Assembly: GCA_964020155.1 (NCBI GenBank)
Contig: OZ026570.1
Location: 2,665,779 to 2,729,778 of the forward strand
Direction: 5' to 3'
Source of the DNA: Chondrilla cf. caribensis
Lineage: Eukaryota; Porifera; Demospongiae; Chondrillida; Chondrillidae
DNA length: 64,000 nucleotides
Part shown: positions 13,522 through 25,040 of the stretch, one piece after another
How positions within the stretch are numbered: position 1 is the stretch's first letter
Layout of the letters: each line of letters starts with the position of its first letter
The notes under the pieces: model-generated
What the model was told of the DNA's origin: nothing
Databases searched by the model: none
The model's input: the letters and a program-made list of their open reading frames with translations, nothing else
Program-made: the position numbers and the translations under genes

Positions 13522-14020
13522 CTAGAATGTTGTTCTTCTCTTCAGTTTGGATGTGAATGTCCTCCAGGACCTTTCTCTTCCAAGTGTGTGGTTCCGTCTC
13601 CCTAACCTTTGCACCTTCCAGTCAACATAGAGCTTTGCCTCCCATGCAAGGACTGGTATACCAATGTTGGTATCCCCATTCTTCACAGCCTGCTTGTGCT
13701 CAGCCATTCTCTTTATCAAGGTTCTTTCAATTCCCACTCTCCTATGTATTGTTTGTCACAATCTCTATATTCATGGGATCTCATATATACGCTACTCCTT
13801 TCTTCTTGAGATCTGGGGTGGGGGTCTTTACTTGGACTGGGGATTTTCTGATGGTTTTGTATGACTTGATAACAGTTCTGATCTTCAGATGTTTGCATAT
13901 CTTCGAAATTCTCTGGATTTCCTCTGAGAGGCCCTTGATGTATGGAAGTAGTATATAGTTTGCAGTTGCTTTCAGTGTCCTCAATTGTGGTACAATATTA
14001 TTATTGTAATATCGTAGCAC
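13522..14020 (-). pseudogene. Penelope-like retroelement fragment (RT tail and GIY-YIG endonuclease), unit 1
   Basis: Three overlapping minus-strand frames together resemble the 3' end of a Penelope-type polyprotein. First comes a segment with LPYIKGLSEEIQRISK and IRKSPVQVKTPTPDLKKKGV, like the region after the reverse transcriptase. Then comes YRDCDKQYIGEWE, where the YIG of the endonuclease sits. Then comes KRMAEHKQAVKNGDTNIGI, the motif following GIY-YIG. Frameshifts separate the pieces, so it is dead. Family assignment is from motif recognition. Confidence 0.72.
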
Positions 14021-14289
14021 TAACTATACTGGCCTATGACTACAATGTCTATAACGCGAGGAACGACACTGATTCACTTCATGAATTACCATGAACACTG
14101 CACGTGGTACCACCTTGCTGAGCATGCGCATACAACAATCCATGAATACCATAAAGATAATTAATAAGTAATACCTAGCTCACTACACTCCCTCTCACTT
14201 AACTACGAAGTACATGATAATAATGATAATACTACGATAATAAGAAAAACACCTTACATAACACATCTCACAGCATACCATGCATAATA

Positions 14290-15290
14290 AGTACCACAAC
14301 TATAGGTAAGGTGTCATTGTCCATAGTGAACAACCAGACGACGGATCCGGCTAGGGTAGCGGCGCTCAGTAGCAGTGGTTCCAGAATTTGATGTCGTTGG
14401 TGTAGTGGGTGCATAAGCCAAACTATCACCATCAGACTCAAACGAAAGGTGCAAGGGTTTGATGTGGTCATTGTGACGCTTCAACTGCCTTCCATCTGGC
14501 AACACAATTGTGTATGTCAGTGGTCCAAGCTTGTAAAGTATCGTCCCACGTTAACGTTACCATTGGATGTCCCCCGAAAGTCTCAACAAACCACTGTGTT
14601 TGAATGTCCTCAGGAATCTTTCAACTAACCCGTTTGATGATGGGTGGTAAGGTGCTTTACACCATTCTGCTGCACAAACTCTTGGAAGACTTCTGACGTG
14701 AATTGTGGACCATTATCTGAGATCAGTTGTTCTGGAAGGCCATGAGCTGCAAAAATTGATCGTAATGCTTCAACGGTCTTTTTGGCTGTCGTAGATGTCA
14801 TCTCTACTACCTCTGGCCATTTCGAGTGGGCATCTACCACGATCAAGAACATCTTATTCTGAATGGGCCTGCGAAGTCCACATGTATACGCTGCCAAGGC
14901 GTATCTGGCCACACCCACGGATGCATTGGGGCTACTGCCGGTGCACTCTTCACGGTGGCACACTTTACGCAAGCCTTTGCTAGTTCCTCAATCTCTTGGT
15001 CCATGCCAGGCCACCAAAAGTAACTCCTAGCATTTGCCTTCATCCTTGTGACTCCACAATGCTCTTGGTGTAGCTGATCTAGCACTTGACCTCGAAGTGC
15101 TCTCGGAATGACCACCCGAATTCCCCACAGTAGACATCCATTCTCTTCCTACAACTCCTCCTGTCGTGTTAGAAATGGTCTGAGTGCCGGCAGCGGTGTG
15201 ACTGCATGGCCATCCCTCGCGGATATACCGTCTGACTTGCCTGAGTAGAGGGTCCTTCCTCGTGCAAATTGTCGTACACATTCTATGTAC
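14290..15290 (-). pseudogene. Ty3/gypsy retrotransposon pol fragment (integrase), unit 1
   Basis: Reading 3' along the minus strand there is RKDPLLRQVRRYIREGWP (the linker after RNase H), then HQEHCGVTRMKANARSYFWW...CVKC (the H2C2 zinc-binding domain of integrase), then VDFAGPF, VVDAHSKWPEV and SDNGPQFTSEVF (integrase core with the first two catalytic Asp). The third catalytic residue appears as NGLVERF only in a shifted frame near 14620. The C-terminal RRYPSRIRR motif lies at about 14330-14350. At least three frame changes make it non-functional. No LTRs were recognised. Confidence 0.85.
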
Positions 15291-15379
15291 ACATTCTCTC
15301 CCTCCTATACAGGTCTGTTGGAATGAGATGAGAATCTCCATTACAGATAATTCACTGGACATGCCTTGCTTTCTTTTGC

Positions 15380-15925
15380 TCATGTCTCACCACACAGAGC
15401 ACTGCGATTACCACTCACAACGACAGCAATCACGAGGAGCAACAAAGCCCCACTGAACAACACCACTGAAGGGATGCTGGCCCCAATAATGGCTGTATTG
15501 TCTTCAGGAAAAGACTGTTTACAATACCAATCGGAATTAAGGGACTTTTGAAGTTTAAGAAGTTTAAGTTTAAAAATGTAAAATTCGGCGACACTAAACA
15601 GTTGTACCTGTGGGTGTGAGTATGGAATGGATACTGGTACATCTGCATGTGCTACATCTGTTGAATGTTAAGAGAGATTAGTGTCATATTACATTGTACA
15701 AGGATCAACAGAAAAATTTCATCTCAAGTCATCCCACACACCTGAAAATTTGGATCAAATAGTGTTGTCTTGTAGTGGTTGTTGCAAACACCGAGAGATC
15801 TGTCATAGTCACATGAGGAGTTAACACCAATTTCCCTAAATAAAGCACCCATTCCACTGTGAAAGGCTATGCTATAGGTGATATACCGAGTTGATAGCAT
15901 TGATGAATTACATCCATCACACCAT
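15380..15925 (-). pseudogene. Relic M8 exons (membrane exon and exon 13), unit 1
   Basis: Minus strand 15742-15925 reads FREIGVNSSCDYDRSLGVCN and ends FDPNFQ at a GT donor, matching M8 exon 13. 15380-15515 encodes a hydrophobic segment (GASIPSVVLFSGALLLLVIA) ending in a stop, matching the last (membrane) exon of M8-B and M8-C. The exons that should lie between them (14-19) are missing, so this is the wreck of a fourth M8 gene. It shows that M8 and FUT genes alternated in the ancestral array. Confidence 0.75.
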
Positions 15926-16455
15926 GTTGGCAATAAACAAAAGAAGACTCATAGATGTTGTACATACAGCTGTTACTCACCATAGAACATTTATAGAATA
16001 TGAGCAATGAGATGAAATTGTAGTAGAAATGTTTGATTCATGTAGATTACAACATCCATGCATATTATAGTATTATATAATAACCGAGGGAGAGATGGTA
16101 CTTCAAGGCACTCGATGTGTGCATGTTTGGCATCACCTATGTGATGTAGTATATACCAAAAAATGTCATTACTGTGCGTACCCACAGAGGACAAAACGTG
16201 TGCAGCATGTACCATATAAGTATATGTATTAATTATATTACATGCCTAATAAGTGATATTATAGAAAGATTCCATTAACTGATGATCACTGTAAACCAAA
16301 CAGTTTACAAATTTAGTATACACTTCATTACAAGTAATCCAGTCTATTGTAGTGCATAATATACATGAATAGGGATTACTGAATACACATATGTACAGTA
16401 TAATAATTATCATAAGTTAAATTATAATAGATAGTAGTAAATAGCATACAAGTCC

Positions 16456-17943
16456 TTAATTTCTAACTTTCATTCTCTTTTGCATTAAACCTTTAAGTTT
16501 AAGGTCACATCTCACAACATTGTTGTTTGAGATAGATCCCAAGTATATCCCAATTTTGCTGAATTGACTTATTCCTTTGACAACCACTGTTGCCTTGGAG
16601 ATGAGATAGAGATCGCTTATCACATCTAGAATTTTGTTGACGTTAATTTCACTTTCTTTCAAATTCATATGTTTACTGGAATGCCAGAAACTCGAGTTGG
16701 AAGACATGACTCTGCTCAATGGATACTCTTGAGAAGCCCACTTCAGGCAGTCTGATGAGTCACTAATCAACAGTAGTGGTCTGTCAATGCTGTGGTTTTT
16801 TACCGCCCTTTGCCCACAATCAATGAAAGCTTTCCAATAGGTTTGATTAATTTGATGGCGTCCAACTTTCGAATAAAAATCTAGCAATTTATGTTTTTGT
16901 GTGTTTTCTTCTAATGCTGTCCTAATGTGGACTGCTACAAATGGGTGGTGCAAGAATCCCATTTCTTTTAATCTTTTCTCTCCTCTCTTGACTACACTGT
17001 CACTAAATTTATACATCAACCTGCTTATGATACCATAAATAAAGTGCAAAATTCTTTGCTGTTCAAGGTATTTGGCTCTTTTCGCCTCTTTACAGAAATA
17101 GGCAACATGTTGGGACTCCATATGTACGCCAATCTGGTGAGAATTATTACAGAACACCTGTCGAATGAATACCCTGTCATAGTACACATGTTTGTATTGT
17201 GTACTATATGCATAACCTACTACATCACCTTTAGGAGCATGTGCACAGTTGGCACACAAGTTGGGTTTGAATAACTCGGAACTTAAAGGTGGATCCATTT
17301 TCCAGTTTAACACATTTGGTACAAAGACTTCCACCCACTTATCAGATTCCCTAAAGTTAGTGGACCACTCCACAGTGAAGAATCGCTCTGTCAACATTGC
17401 AAGAAAGAATCCTATGAATGTTTTCTCAAATTGGCTACCATAGCCAGTACAATGATCGTCACACCAGTAAGATAACGTTTTGAGATCCACAAGTACTGAT
17501 TCGATGTTACTGCCCATTCTAAGCTTCTCTTTTATCATGTGGTGAGTTCTGTTATGCCAGGCAACATACAGTCTTATCTTGTCAAACAGTTCCCTCCATG
17601 CTGATGGATACTCCGATACGTAAGCAATACATTCCTTCTCAGTGTTAATGTCAACATACACCCCACCATAGAAGAGTATCTGTCGGCAAATCTTTGTGGC
17701 TTCTATCGCAGTAACATTTTCTTGCGCTCCAGCCGCTTTAGGAACAGCTATTAAGCCACTATTGAGGACTTCACTTTGACGTCGAAGGCCGTGATAGGAA
17801 GGTGAGATCGAGGGAAATTCTTCTTCTCTGATTGTGAAGTAGTGTTTGCCTAGACTCGGGACGTTGCCAACTAGGGTGGACAGGGTAGTTACTGCTCCGA
17901 TGGCGATCGCTACAAAAAGTAATATTCGACTCTTTTTCAACAT
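16456..17943 (-). CDS. FUT-B: fucosyltransferase-like type II membrane protein, 495 aa, intronless
   Basis: An uninterrupted reading frame. The chosen start (MLKKSR) is shared with FUT-C and gives a short basic N-terminus followed by one membrane segment (about residues 6-24), the layout of Golgi glycosyltransferases; an upstream Met at 18039 would add 32 residues with no counterpart. The lumenal part has LSYWCDDHCTGYGSQFEKTF followed by FFLAMLTERFFTVEW, resembling the Gly-rich acceptor-side motif of GT-B fucosyltransferases. Near residue 336 comes VAVHIRTALEE, in the place of the HxR GDP-fucose motif, and near 445 SDLYLISKATVVVKG, like the C-terminal donor-binding motif. There are many Cys and NxS/T sites. 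The sugar acceptor is unknown and GT23, GT37 or O-fucosyltransferase affinity cannot be decided by eye. Likely a hybrid gene (see findings). It is expected to act on secreted glycoproteins. Confidence 0.78.
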   Translation of the reverse strand: MLKKSRILLFVAIAIGAVTTLSTLVGNVPSLGKHYFTIREEEFPSISPSYHGLRRQSEVLNSGLIAVPKAAGAQENVTAIEATKICRQILFYGGVYVDINTEKECIAYVSEYPSAWRELFDKIRLYVAWHNRTHHMIKEKLRMGSNIESVLVDLKTLSYWCDDHCTGYGSQFEKTFIGFFLAMLTERFFTVEWSTNFRESDKWVEVFVPNVLNWKMDPPLSSELFKPNLCANCAHAPKGDVVGYAYSTQYKHVYYDRVFIRQVFCNNSHQIGVHMESQHVAYFCKEAKRAKYLEQQRILHFIYGIISRLMYKFSDSVVKRGEKRLKEMGFLHHPFVAVHIRTALEENTQKHKLLDFYSKVGRHQINQTYWKAFIDCGQRAVKNHSIDRPLLLISDSSDCLKWASQEYPLSRVMSSNSSFWHSSKHMNLKESEINVNKILDVISDLYLISKATVVVKGISQFSKIGIYLGSISNNNVVRCDLKLKGLMQKRMKVRN

Positions 17944-19080
17944 TCCAGCCGTCTCCGTACATCTATAGACGGATTCTGTTAAAGCATATATAGTTACTCG
18001 ATCACAATCCGGAATGTTGCTTGAATGCCAAACATTCAAGTAACCATACCGTAGATCACTTGGACTTCTATAGCGCCAAGCCAGTTACAGAAGCGCGATT
18101 TAACGGATTCGCTTTTAAGTTGGCCTGGATCACTCTCGTGTATACGGGCTTACGTATACATCCACATTGTCGACGTGCATGGGCATTTCACGGGAATCCG
18201 ATCAAAGCTCTCGGTAAAATTGTCCGTATGATCATTTTTACTTGGGGAAATTGGCCTAACGAGGTATTGGTTCTTGATTTTATTGTGTAACAAGCACTTA
18301 TTATTATACAGTCATGCAGGGTATTATGCATAACAAGTATTGGGAGTGAGAATACGTACATCAATGTCATTATGATGTGTATCAAATGTACATGGCATTG
18401 TATGCATGACAGAAGTGTTAATTCAGTAAAACTTCATAAGCTTTTATTAATTGATCGCGGCAGTTTTAAGGTTCTTGGAAAGGTTTTCTTAAAGCCTGGT
18501 ATATACTATATAGTCTGAGAGCAATAGCATTTTAAATGTAATTGTAATTACTTATACTAGCTAGACTAACCTATATACAAATCATAGTATTATAGTCCTT
18601 AGCACCTTGAGAAGCCTTGAGTTATAATATGCTTTACGGGAAACAATAAAAAATGGATGATGTTCAATTTCAATGTTTCAATTAACCCTGGATAAATAAT
18701 TTGTCTTGCCCTATCTAATGGGACAATTTGTTTCAATTCCGTTACATCTGGGTAGGGTTATAATTATGGCTTTGAAATGCCATTTTGGACACTGTCAGTT
18801 GATTTGCAGGAATTGTTGTAGCACAACTACAGATCAAATTGGGCTAGAATTAGAATGCAATGGTTTCGCTCAACGTAATTTCAGCAAAGATTATTCCCTA
18901 TAACCCTATAAGGGCTTCAGACGTCCAAGTAATTCGAGTATTTGTTGCTGGTAACTACTAGGTGTAGTTTTCATATCCACACCTTCATCTGCAGCTTACA
19001 ACTGAAATCATTCAAGGATTCAATAACAATTCATCGTCATAAAAACACACACTTATAACAGCTGGTCGAATTGCTCACAG

Positions 19081-19548
19081 TCTAGAATTTTGTTGACATT
19101 CATGATTTTCACTTTCTTTTAAATGTATTTCTTAATTTCTAATTCTGATTCTCTTTTGCATTAAACTAAAGCTTAAGGTCACACCGGTACCTCACAACAT
19201 TGTTGTTTGAAATATATAGATCATTTATCATCAGGTGGGGTTTACCAAAGGCTTGTAGGCCAGAAGGTCACAACCTCAACACATGCAAACAAACACCAGC
19301 ATTCGAGCTATTACGGATTTTCTCCATATCTAATGTATCATGCCGCTACTTAGTTTGAGCTACTATTTTTATTTTCCCTACTGTCATTGCCCATGTAGCT
19401 CATGTCATGATGATGATAAATTAAGACATAAATAGACATAAATTAACTTGGATGTTAAAAATGCGAATTATTATAGTTTCTTACACTGTACATCGCTAGA
19501 AAATCAATTACTACAAAAAGTAATAGTCAAATGTTTGTCAACATTTCT
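19081..19548 (-). pseudogene. Collapsed FUT relic, unit 2
   Basis: Duplicate of the relic at 12881-13340, with the same retained 3' and 5' FUT ends and the same missing middle. Confidence 0.65.
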
Positions 19549-19551
19549 GTA

Positions 19552-19665
19552 TAAAGAAAGAAAGACGGTCATATCATAGAGTGTCTATGGTCGTACAGCA
19601 GAGCCATGTATAAATCTTATACACGTAGCTCTGCTATAATAATAATATATGACCGTCTTTCTTTA
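19552..19665. mobile_element. Palindromic mini-transposon with nested hairpin, unit 2
   Basis: Duplicate of the element at 13344-13457 carried along by the 6.2-kb tandem duplication. Confidence 0.75.
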
Positions 19666-19729
19666 TAAACGCCTCCGGCATGACAGACAGTCTAGCAATA
19701 CTAGAGATTACAGTAATAGAGTCCCCTGT

Positions 19730-20228
19730 CTAGAATGTTGTTCTTCTCTTCAGTTTGGATGTGAATGTCCTCCAGGACCTTTCTCTTCCAAGTGTGTGGT
19801 TCCGTCTCCCTAACCTTTGCACCTTCCAGTCAACATAGAGCTTTGCCTCCCATGCAAGGACTGGTATACCAATGTTGGTATCCCCATTCTTCACAGCCTG
19901 CTTGTGCTCAGCCATTCTCTTTATCAAGGTTCTTTCAATTCCCACTCTCCTATGTATTGTTTGTCACAATCTCTATATTCATGGGATCTCATATATACGC
20001 TACTCCTTTCTTCTTGAGATCTGGGGTGGGGGTCTTTACTTGGACTGGGGATTTTCTGATGGTTTTGTATGACTTGATAACAGTTCTGATGTTCAGATGT
20101 TTGCATATCTTCGAAATTCTCTGGATTTCCTCTGAGAGGCCCTTGATGTATGGAAGTAGTATATAGTTTGCAGTTGCTTTCAGTGTCCTCAATTGTGGTA
20201 CAATATTATTATTGTAATATCGTAGCAC
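19730..20228 (-). pseudogene. Penelope-like retroelement fragment, unit 2
   Basis: Near-identical duplicate of 13522-14020 with the same frameshifts, consistent with co-duplication rather than a second insertion. Confidence 0.72.
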
Positions 20229-20497
20229 TAACTATACTGGCCTATGACTACAATGTCTATAACGCGAGGAACGACACTGATTCACTTCATGAATTACCAT
20301 GAACACTGCACGTGGTACCACCTTGCTGAGCATGCGCATACAACAATCCATGAATACCATAAAGATAATTAATAAGTAATACCTAGCTCACTACACTCCC
20401 TCTCACTTAACTACGAAGTACATGATAATAATGATAATACTACGATAATAAGAAAAACACCTTACATAACACATCTCACAGCATACCATGCATAATA

Positions 20498-21498
20498 AGT
20501 ACCACAACTATAGGTAAGGTGTCATTGTCCATAGTGAACAACCAGACGACGGATCCGGCTAGGGTAGCGGCGCTCAGTAGCAGTGGTTCCAGAATTTGAT
20601 GTCGTTGGTGTAGTGGGTGCATAAGCCAAACTATCACCATCAGACTCAAACGAAAGGTGCAAGGGTTTGATGTGGTCATTGTGACGCTTCAACTGCCTTC
20701 CATCTGGCAACACAATTGTGTATGTCAGTGGTCCAAGCTTGTAAAGTATCGTCCCACGTTAACGTTACCATTGGATGTCCCCCGAAAGTCTCAACAAACC
20801 ACTGTGTTTGAATGTCCTCAGGAATCTTTCAACTAACCCGTTTGATGATGGGTGGTAAGGTGCTTTACACCATTCTGCTGCACAAACTCTTGGAAGACTT
20901 CTGACGTGAATTGTGGACCATTATCTGAGATCAGTTGTTCTGGAAGGCCATGAGCTGCAAAAATTGATCGTAATGCTTCAACGGTCTTTTTGGCTGTCGT
21001 AGATGTCATCTCTACTACCTCTGGCCATTTCGAGTGGGCATCTACCACGATCAAGAACATCTTATTCTGAATGGGCCTGCGAAGTCCACATGTATACGCT
21101 GCCAAGGCGTATCTGGCCACACCCACGGATGCATTGGGGCTACTGCCGGTGCACTCTTCACGGTGGCACACTTTACGCAAGCCTTTGCTAGTTCCTCAAT
21201 CTCTTGGTCCATGCCAGGCCACCAAAAGTAACTCCTAGCATTTGCCTTCATCCTTGTGACTCCACAATGCTCTTGGTGTAGCTGATCTAGCACTTGACCT
21301 CGAAGTGCTCTCGGAATGACCACCCGAATTCCCCACAGTAGACATCCATTCTCTTCCTACAACTCCTCCTGTCGTGTTAGAAATGGTCTGAGTGCCGGCA
21401 GCGGTGTGACTGCATGGCCATCCCTCGCGGATATACCGTCTGACTTGCCTGAGTAGAGGGTCCTTCCTCGTGCAAATTGTCGTACACATTCTATGTAC
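20498..21498 (-). pseudogene. Ty3/gypsy retrotransposon pol fragment (integrase), unit 2
   Basis: Near-identical duplicate of 14290-15290, sharing its frameshifts. It was carried by the 6.2-kb tandem duplication. Confidence 0.85.
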
Positions 21499-21587
21499 AC
21501 ATTCTCTCCCTCCTATACAGGTCTGTTGGAATGAGATGAGAATCTCCATTACAGATAATTCACTGGACATGCCTTGCTTTCTTTTGC

Positions 21588-22133
21588 TCATGTCTCACCA
21601 CACAGAGCACTGCGATTACCACTCACAACGACAGCAATCACGAGGAGCAACAAAGCCCCACTGAACAACACCACTGAAGGGATGCTGGCCCCAATAATGG
21701 CTGTAATGTCTTCAGGAAAAGACTGTTTACAATACCAATCGGAATTAAGGGACTTTTGAAGTTTAAGAAGTTTAAGTTTAAAAATGTAAAATTCGGCGAC
21801 ACTAAACAGTTGTACCTGTGGGTGTGAGTATGGAATGGATACTGGTACATCTGCATGTGCTACATCTGTTGAATGTTAAGAGAGATTAGTGTCATATTAC
21901 ATTGTACAAGGATCAACAGAAAAATTTCATCTCAAGTCATCCCACACACCTGAAAATTTGGATCAAATAGTGTTGTCTTGTAGTGGTTGTTGCAAACACC
22001 GAGAGATCTGTCATAGTCACATGAGGAGTTAACACCAATTTCCCTAAATAAAGCACCCATTCCACTGTGAAAGGCTATGCTATAGGTGATATACCGAGTT
22101 GATAGCATTGATGAATTACATCCATCACACCAT
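21588..22133 (-). pseudogene. Relic M8 exons (membrane exon and exon 13), unit 2
   Basis: Duplicate of the relic at 15380-15925, with the same two exons and the same missing middle. Confidence 0.75.
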
Positions 22134-22663
22134 GTTGGCAATAAACAAAAGAAGACTCATAGATGTTGTACATACAGCTGTTACTCACCATAGAACATTT
22201 ATAGAATATGAGCAATGAGATGAAATTGTAGTAGAAATGTTTGATTCATGTAGATTACAACATCCATGCATATTATAGTATTATATAATAACCGAGGGAG
22301 AGATGGTACTTCAAGGCACTCGATGTGTGCATGTTTGGCATCACCTATGTGATGTAGTATATACCAAAAAATGTCATTACTGTGCGTACCCACAGGGGAC
22401 AAAACGTGTGCAGCATGTACCATATAAGTATATGTATTAATTATATTACATGCCTAATAAGTGATATTATAGAAAGATTCCATTAACTGATGATCACTGT
22501 AAACCAAACAGTTTACAAATTTAGTATACACTTCATTACAAGTAATCCAGTCTATTGTAGTGCATAATATACATGAATAGGGATTACTGAATACACATAT
22601 GTACAGTATAATAATTATCATAAGTTAAATTATAATAGATAGTAGTAAATAGCATACAAGTCC

Positions 22664-24151
22664 TTAATTTCTAACTTTCATTCTCTTTTGCATTAAACCT
22701 TTAAGTTTAAGGTCACATCTCACAACATTGTTGTTTGAGATAGATCCCAAGTATATCCCAATTTTGCTGAATTGACTTATTCCTTTGACAACCACTGTTG
22801 CCTTGGAGATGAGATAGAGATCGCTTATCACATCTAGAATTTTGTTGACGTTAATTTCACTTTCTTTCAAATTCATATGTTTACTGGAATGCCAGAAACT
22901 CGAGTTGGAAGACATGACTCTGCTCAATGGATACTCTTGAGAAGCCCACTTCAGGCAGTCTGATGAGTCACTAATCAACAGTAGTGGTCTGTCAATGCTG
23001 TGGTTTTTTACCGCCCTTTGCCCACAATCAATGAAAGCTTTCCAATAGGTTTGATTAATTTGATGGCGTCCAACTTTCGAATAAAAATCTAGCAATTTAT
23101 GTTTTTGTGTGTTTTCTTCTAATGCTGTCCTAATGTGGACTGCTACAAATGGGTGGTGCAAGAATCCCATTTCTTTTAATCTTTTCTCTCCTCTCTTGAC
23201 TACACTGTCACTAAATTTATACATCAACCTGCTTATGATACCATAAATAAAGTGCAAAATTCTTTGCTGTTCAAGGTATTTGGCTCTTTTCGCCTCTTTA
23301 CAGAAATAGGCAACATGTTGGGACTCCATATGTACGCCAATCTGGTGAGAATTATTACAGAACACCTGTCGAATGAATACCCTGTCATAGTACACATGTT
23401 TGTATTGTGTACTATATGCATAACGTACTACATCACCCTTAGGAGCATGTGCACAGTTGGCACACAAGTTGGGTTTGAATAACTCGGAACTTAAAGGTGG
23501 ATCCATTTTCCAGTTTAACACATTTGGTACAAAGACTTCCACCCACTTATCAGATTCCCTAAAGTTAGTGGACCACTCCACAGTGAAGAATCGCTCTGTC
23601 AACATTGCAAGAAAGAATCCTATGAATGTTTTCTCAAATTGGCTACCATAGCCAGTACAATGATCGTCACACCAGTAAGATAACGTTCTGAGATCCCCGA
23701 GTACCGATTCGATGTTACTGCCCATTCTAAGCTCATCTTTTATCATGTGGTGAGTTCTATTATGCCAGGCAACATACAGTCTTATCTTGTCAAACAGCTC
23801 CCTCCATGCTGATGGATACTCCGATACGTAAGCAATACATTCATTCTCAGTGTTAATGTCAACATACACCCCACCATAGAAGAGTATCTGTCGGCAAATC
23901 CTTGTGGCTTCTATCGCCGTAACATTTTCGTTCGTTTCAGCCGCATCAGGAACAGCTATTAAGCCACTCTTGAGGACTTCACTTTGATGTCGAAGGCCGT
24001 GATAGGAAGGTGAGACCGAGGGAATTTCTTCTTCTCTGATCCTGAAGTACCGTTTTCTTAGATCCGGTACGTCGCCAACTAGGATGGATAAGGTAGTTAC
24101 TGCTCCGATGGCGATAGCTACAAAAAGTAATATTCGACTCTGTTTCAACAT
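22664..24151 (-). CDS. FUT-C: fucosyltransferase-like type II membrane protein, 495 aa, intronless
   Basis: A full open frame with the same domain order as FUT-B: membrane anchor at about residues 6-24, CDDHCTGYGSQ at about 161-171, VAVHIRTALEE at about 336-346, and the SDLYLISKATVVVKG motif near 443-457. The 3' two-thirds are almost identical to FUT-B, whereas the first 160 codons differ markedly (for example DVPDLRKRYFRIREEEIPSV against NVPSLGKHYFTIREEEFPSI). The upstream 100 bp keep a recognisable 'agaagcgcgatttaacg' stretch shared with FUT-B, a candidate promoter element. Function is inferred from motif shape only. Confidence 0.78.
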   Translation of the reverse strand: MLKQSRILLFVAIAIGAVTTLSILVGDVPDLRKRYFRIREEEIPSVSPSYHGLRHQSEVLKSGLIAVPDAAETNENVTAIEATRICRQILFYGGVYVDINTENECIAYVSEYPSAWRELFDKIRLYVAWHNRTHHMIKDELRMGSNIESVLGDLRTLSYWCDDHCTGYGSQFEKTFIGFFLAMLTERFFTVEWSTNFRESDKWVEVFVPNVLNWKMDPPLSSELFKPNLCANCAHAPKGDVVRYAYSTQYKHVYYDRVFIRQVFCNNSHQIGVHMESQHVAYFCKEAKRAKYLEQQRILHFIYGIISRLMYKFSDSVVKRGEKRLKEMGFLHHPFVAVHIRTALEENTQKHKLLDFYSKVGRHQINQTYWKAFIDCGQRAVKNHSIDRPLLLISDSSDCLKWASQEYPLSRVMSSNSSFWHSSKHMNLKESEINVNKILDVISDLYLISKATVVVKGISQFSKIGIYLGSISNNNVVRCDLKLKGLMQKRMKVRN

Positions 24152-24811
24152 TCCGTGGTACATCCACAGGCAAATTCTATTTTAGCATAGATACTCGATC
24201 ATAATTCGGTATGCTGTCTCGCGTGCCAAGCATTCAGCGACACTTCGACTTCTTTTTAGAGCCAAACCGGTTTAGTCTAGCTAGTTAGACTAGCTAAACC
24301 AGTCAGAAGCGCGATTTAACGAAATCGATTTAGGATTACTTTCGTGTATAGGGCGTGGCACGGAAGTTCGGACACCATCATAATTCGGACACCCGAAGTC
24401 GATCGAAGTCGAACGCGTGGTTCCCATTTTTGGCTCATATGCAGACTACCTGATGTTCACACAGGATAAAAACGTTGAGGCTGTTCCGATGTTTCTCCCA
24501 GAAGTTACGTTCGAACAATGTCATGTAAAAAGCGTCCGGAAGTCTTCATTACTCGTCGAACATTAATTTTCGTAAAAATGTCACATTAGAGACGCAAAGG
24601 ACACAACACAACCAGGAGTGATTGTCCAACAGTTTCACATCGGCTTAACAGCAAGAAGGGCACTTGAACTCGACATCTTTGGCGTTTTTCAGGTAAATTC
24701 TGGCACATACCACTTTGGCCAATATGGTCACACCCCACCATATGATGAACTCTGGAATGATGGAGACAAGCATTTCTCTGGCATTCGGGTTCCTCGACGG
24801 CCTAGCCTGAA

Positions 24812-25040
24812 CTAGGTTGAATCCTGCTGTTGTGTAATTGTTTTGGTTTGCATGTGGACAGCTCCAGCAGGCTCTTGGGGAGTGCTTGTGTCTGATTTGA
24901 GACTAGCAAGCCACATCTTGTATCTTGGGTTAGGAAGATCATAACCCTCTTCTTTCCTGCATTGGAACAAGCTGACCTCTTCTGGTGTGACTGTCTGGAA
25001 TTGTGGCAATAAAGGAGCCTTCCTGGGTTGGAAGTGAAGA
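24812..25040 (-). pseudogene. Transposase C-terminal relic (pogo-like module)
   Basis: The minus-strand frame reads VTPEEVSLFQCRKEEGYDL then a stretch ending NPRYKMWL. The same pattern (ISKETLEKYETRYKEGYDL...VYNVWKKL) occurs in the tail of the pogo transposase at 45.1-45.7 kb, so this is probably the 3' end of a related dead element. No DDE core is seen upstream. Confidence 0.45.

Larger units (their letters stand above)
10238..16445. repeat. Tandem segmental duplication, unit 1 (about 6.2 kb)
   Basis: From about 11850 onward this unit is nearly identical to the next at a spacing of 6208 bp (for example 13522 matches 19730, 14625 matches 20833, 15724 matches 21932). It contains FUT-A, its upstream region, a collapsed FUT relic, a palindromic mini-element, a Penelope relic, a gypsy relic and M8 exon relics, so all of these predate the duplication. 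Confidence 0.93.
16446..22653. repeat. Tandem segmental duplication, unit 2 (about 6.2 kb)
   Basis: Second copy of the unit at 10238-16445, differing by scattered substitutions and a few small indels. It carries FUT-B in place of the broken FUT-A. The repeat continues into the 3' two-thirds of FUT-C (22664 to about 23680) and then loses near-identity. Confidence 0.93.

Noticed and set aside
13557..13958. 133-codon plus-strand frame in both duplicated units
   Set aside because: It is the reverse shadow of the Penelope endonuclease and RT-tail fragment.
17944..18039. Upstream Met extending FUT-B by 32 residues
   Set aside because: FUT-C and FUT-D lack a counterpart, and the extension would move the membrane anchor away from the N-terminus.
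24618..24815. 65-codon plus-strand frame upstream of the transposase relic
   Set aside because: No motif recognised, and it partly overlaps the minus-strand relic; probably chance.
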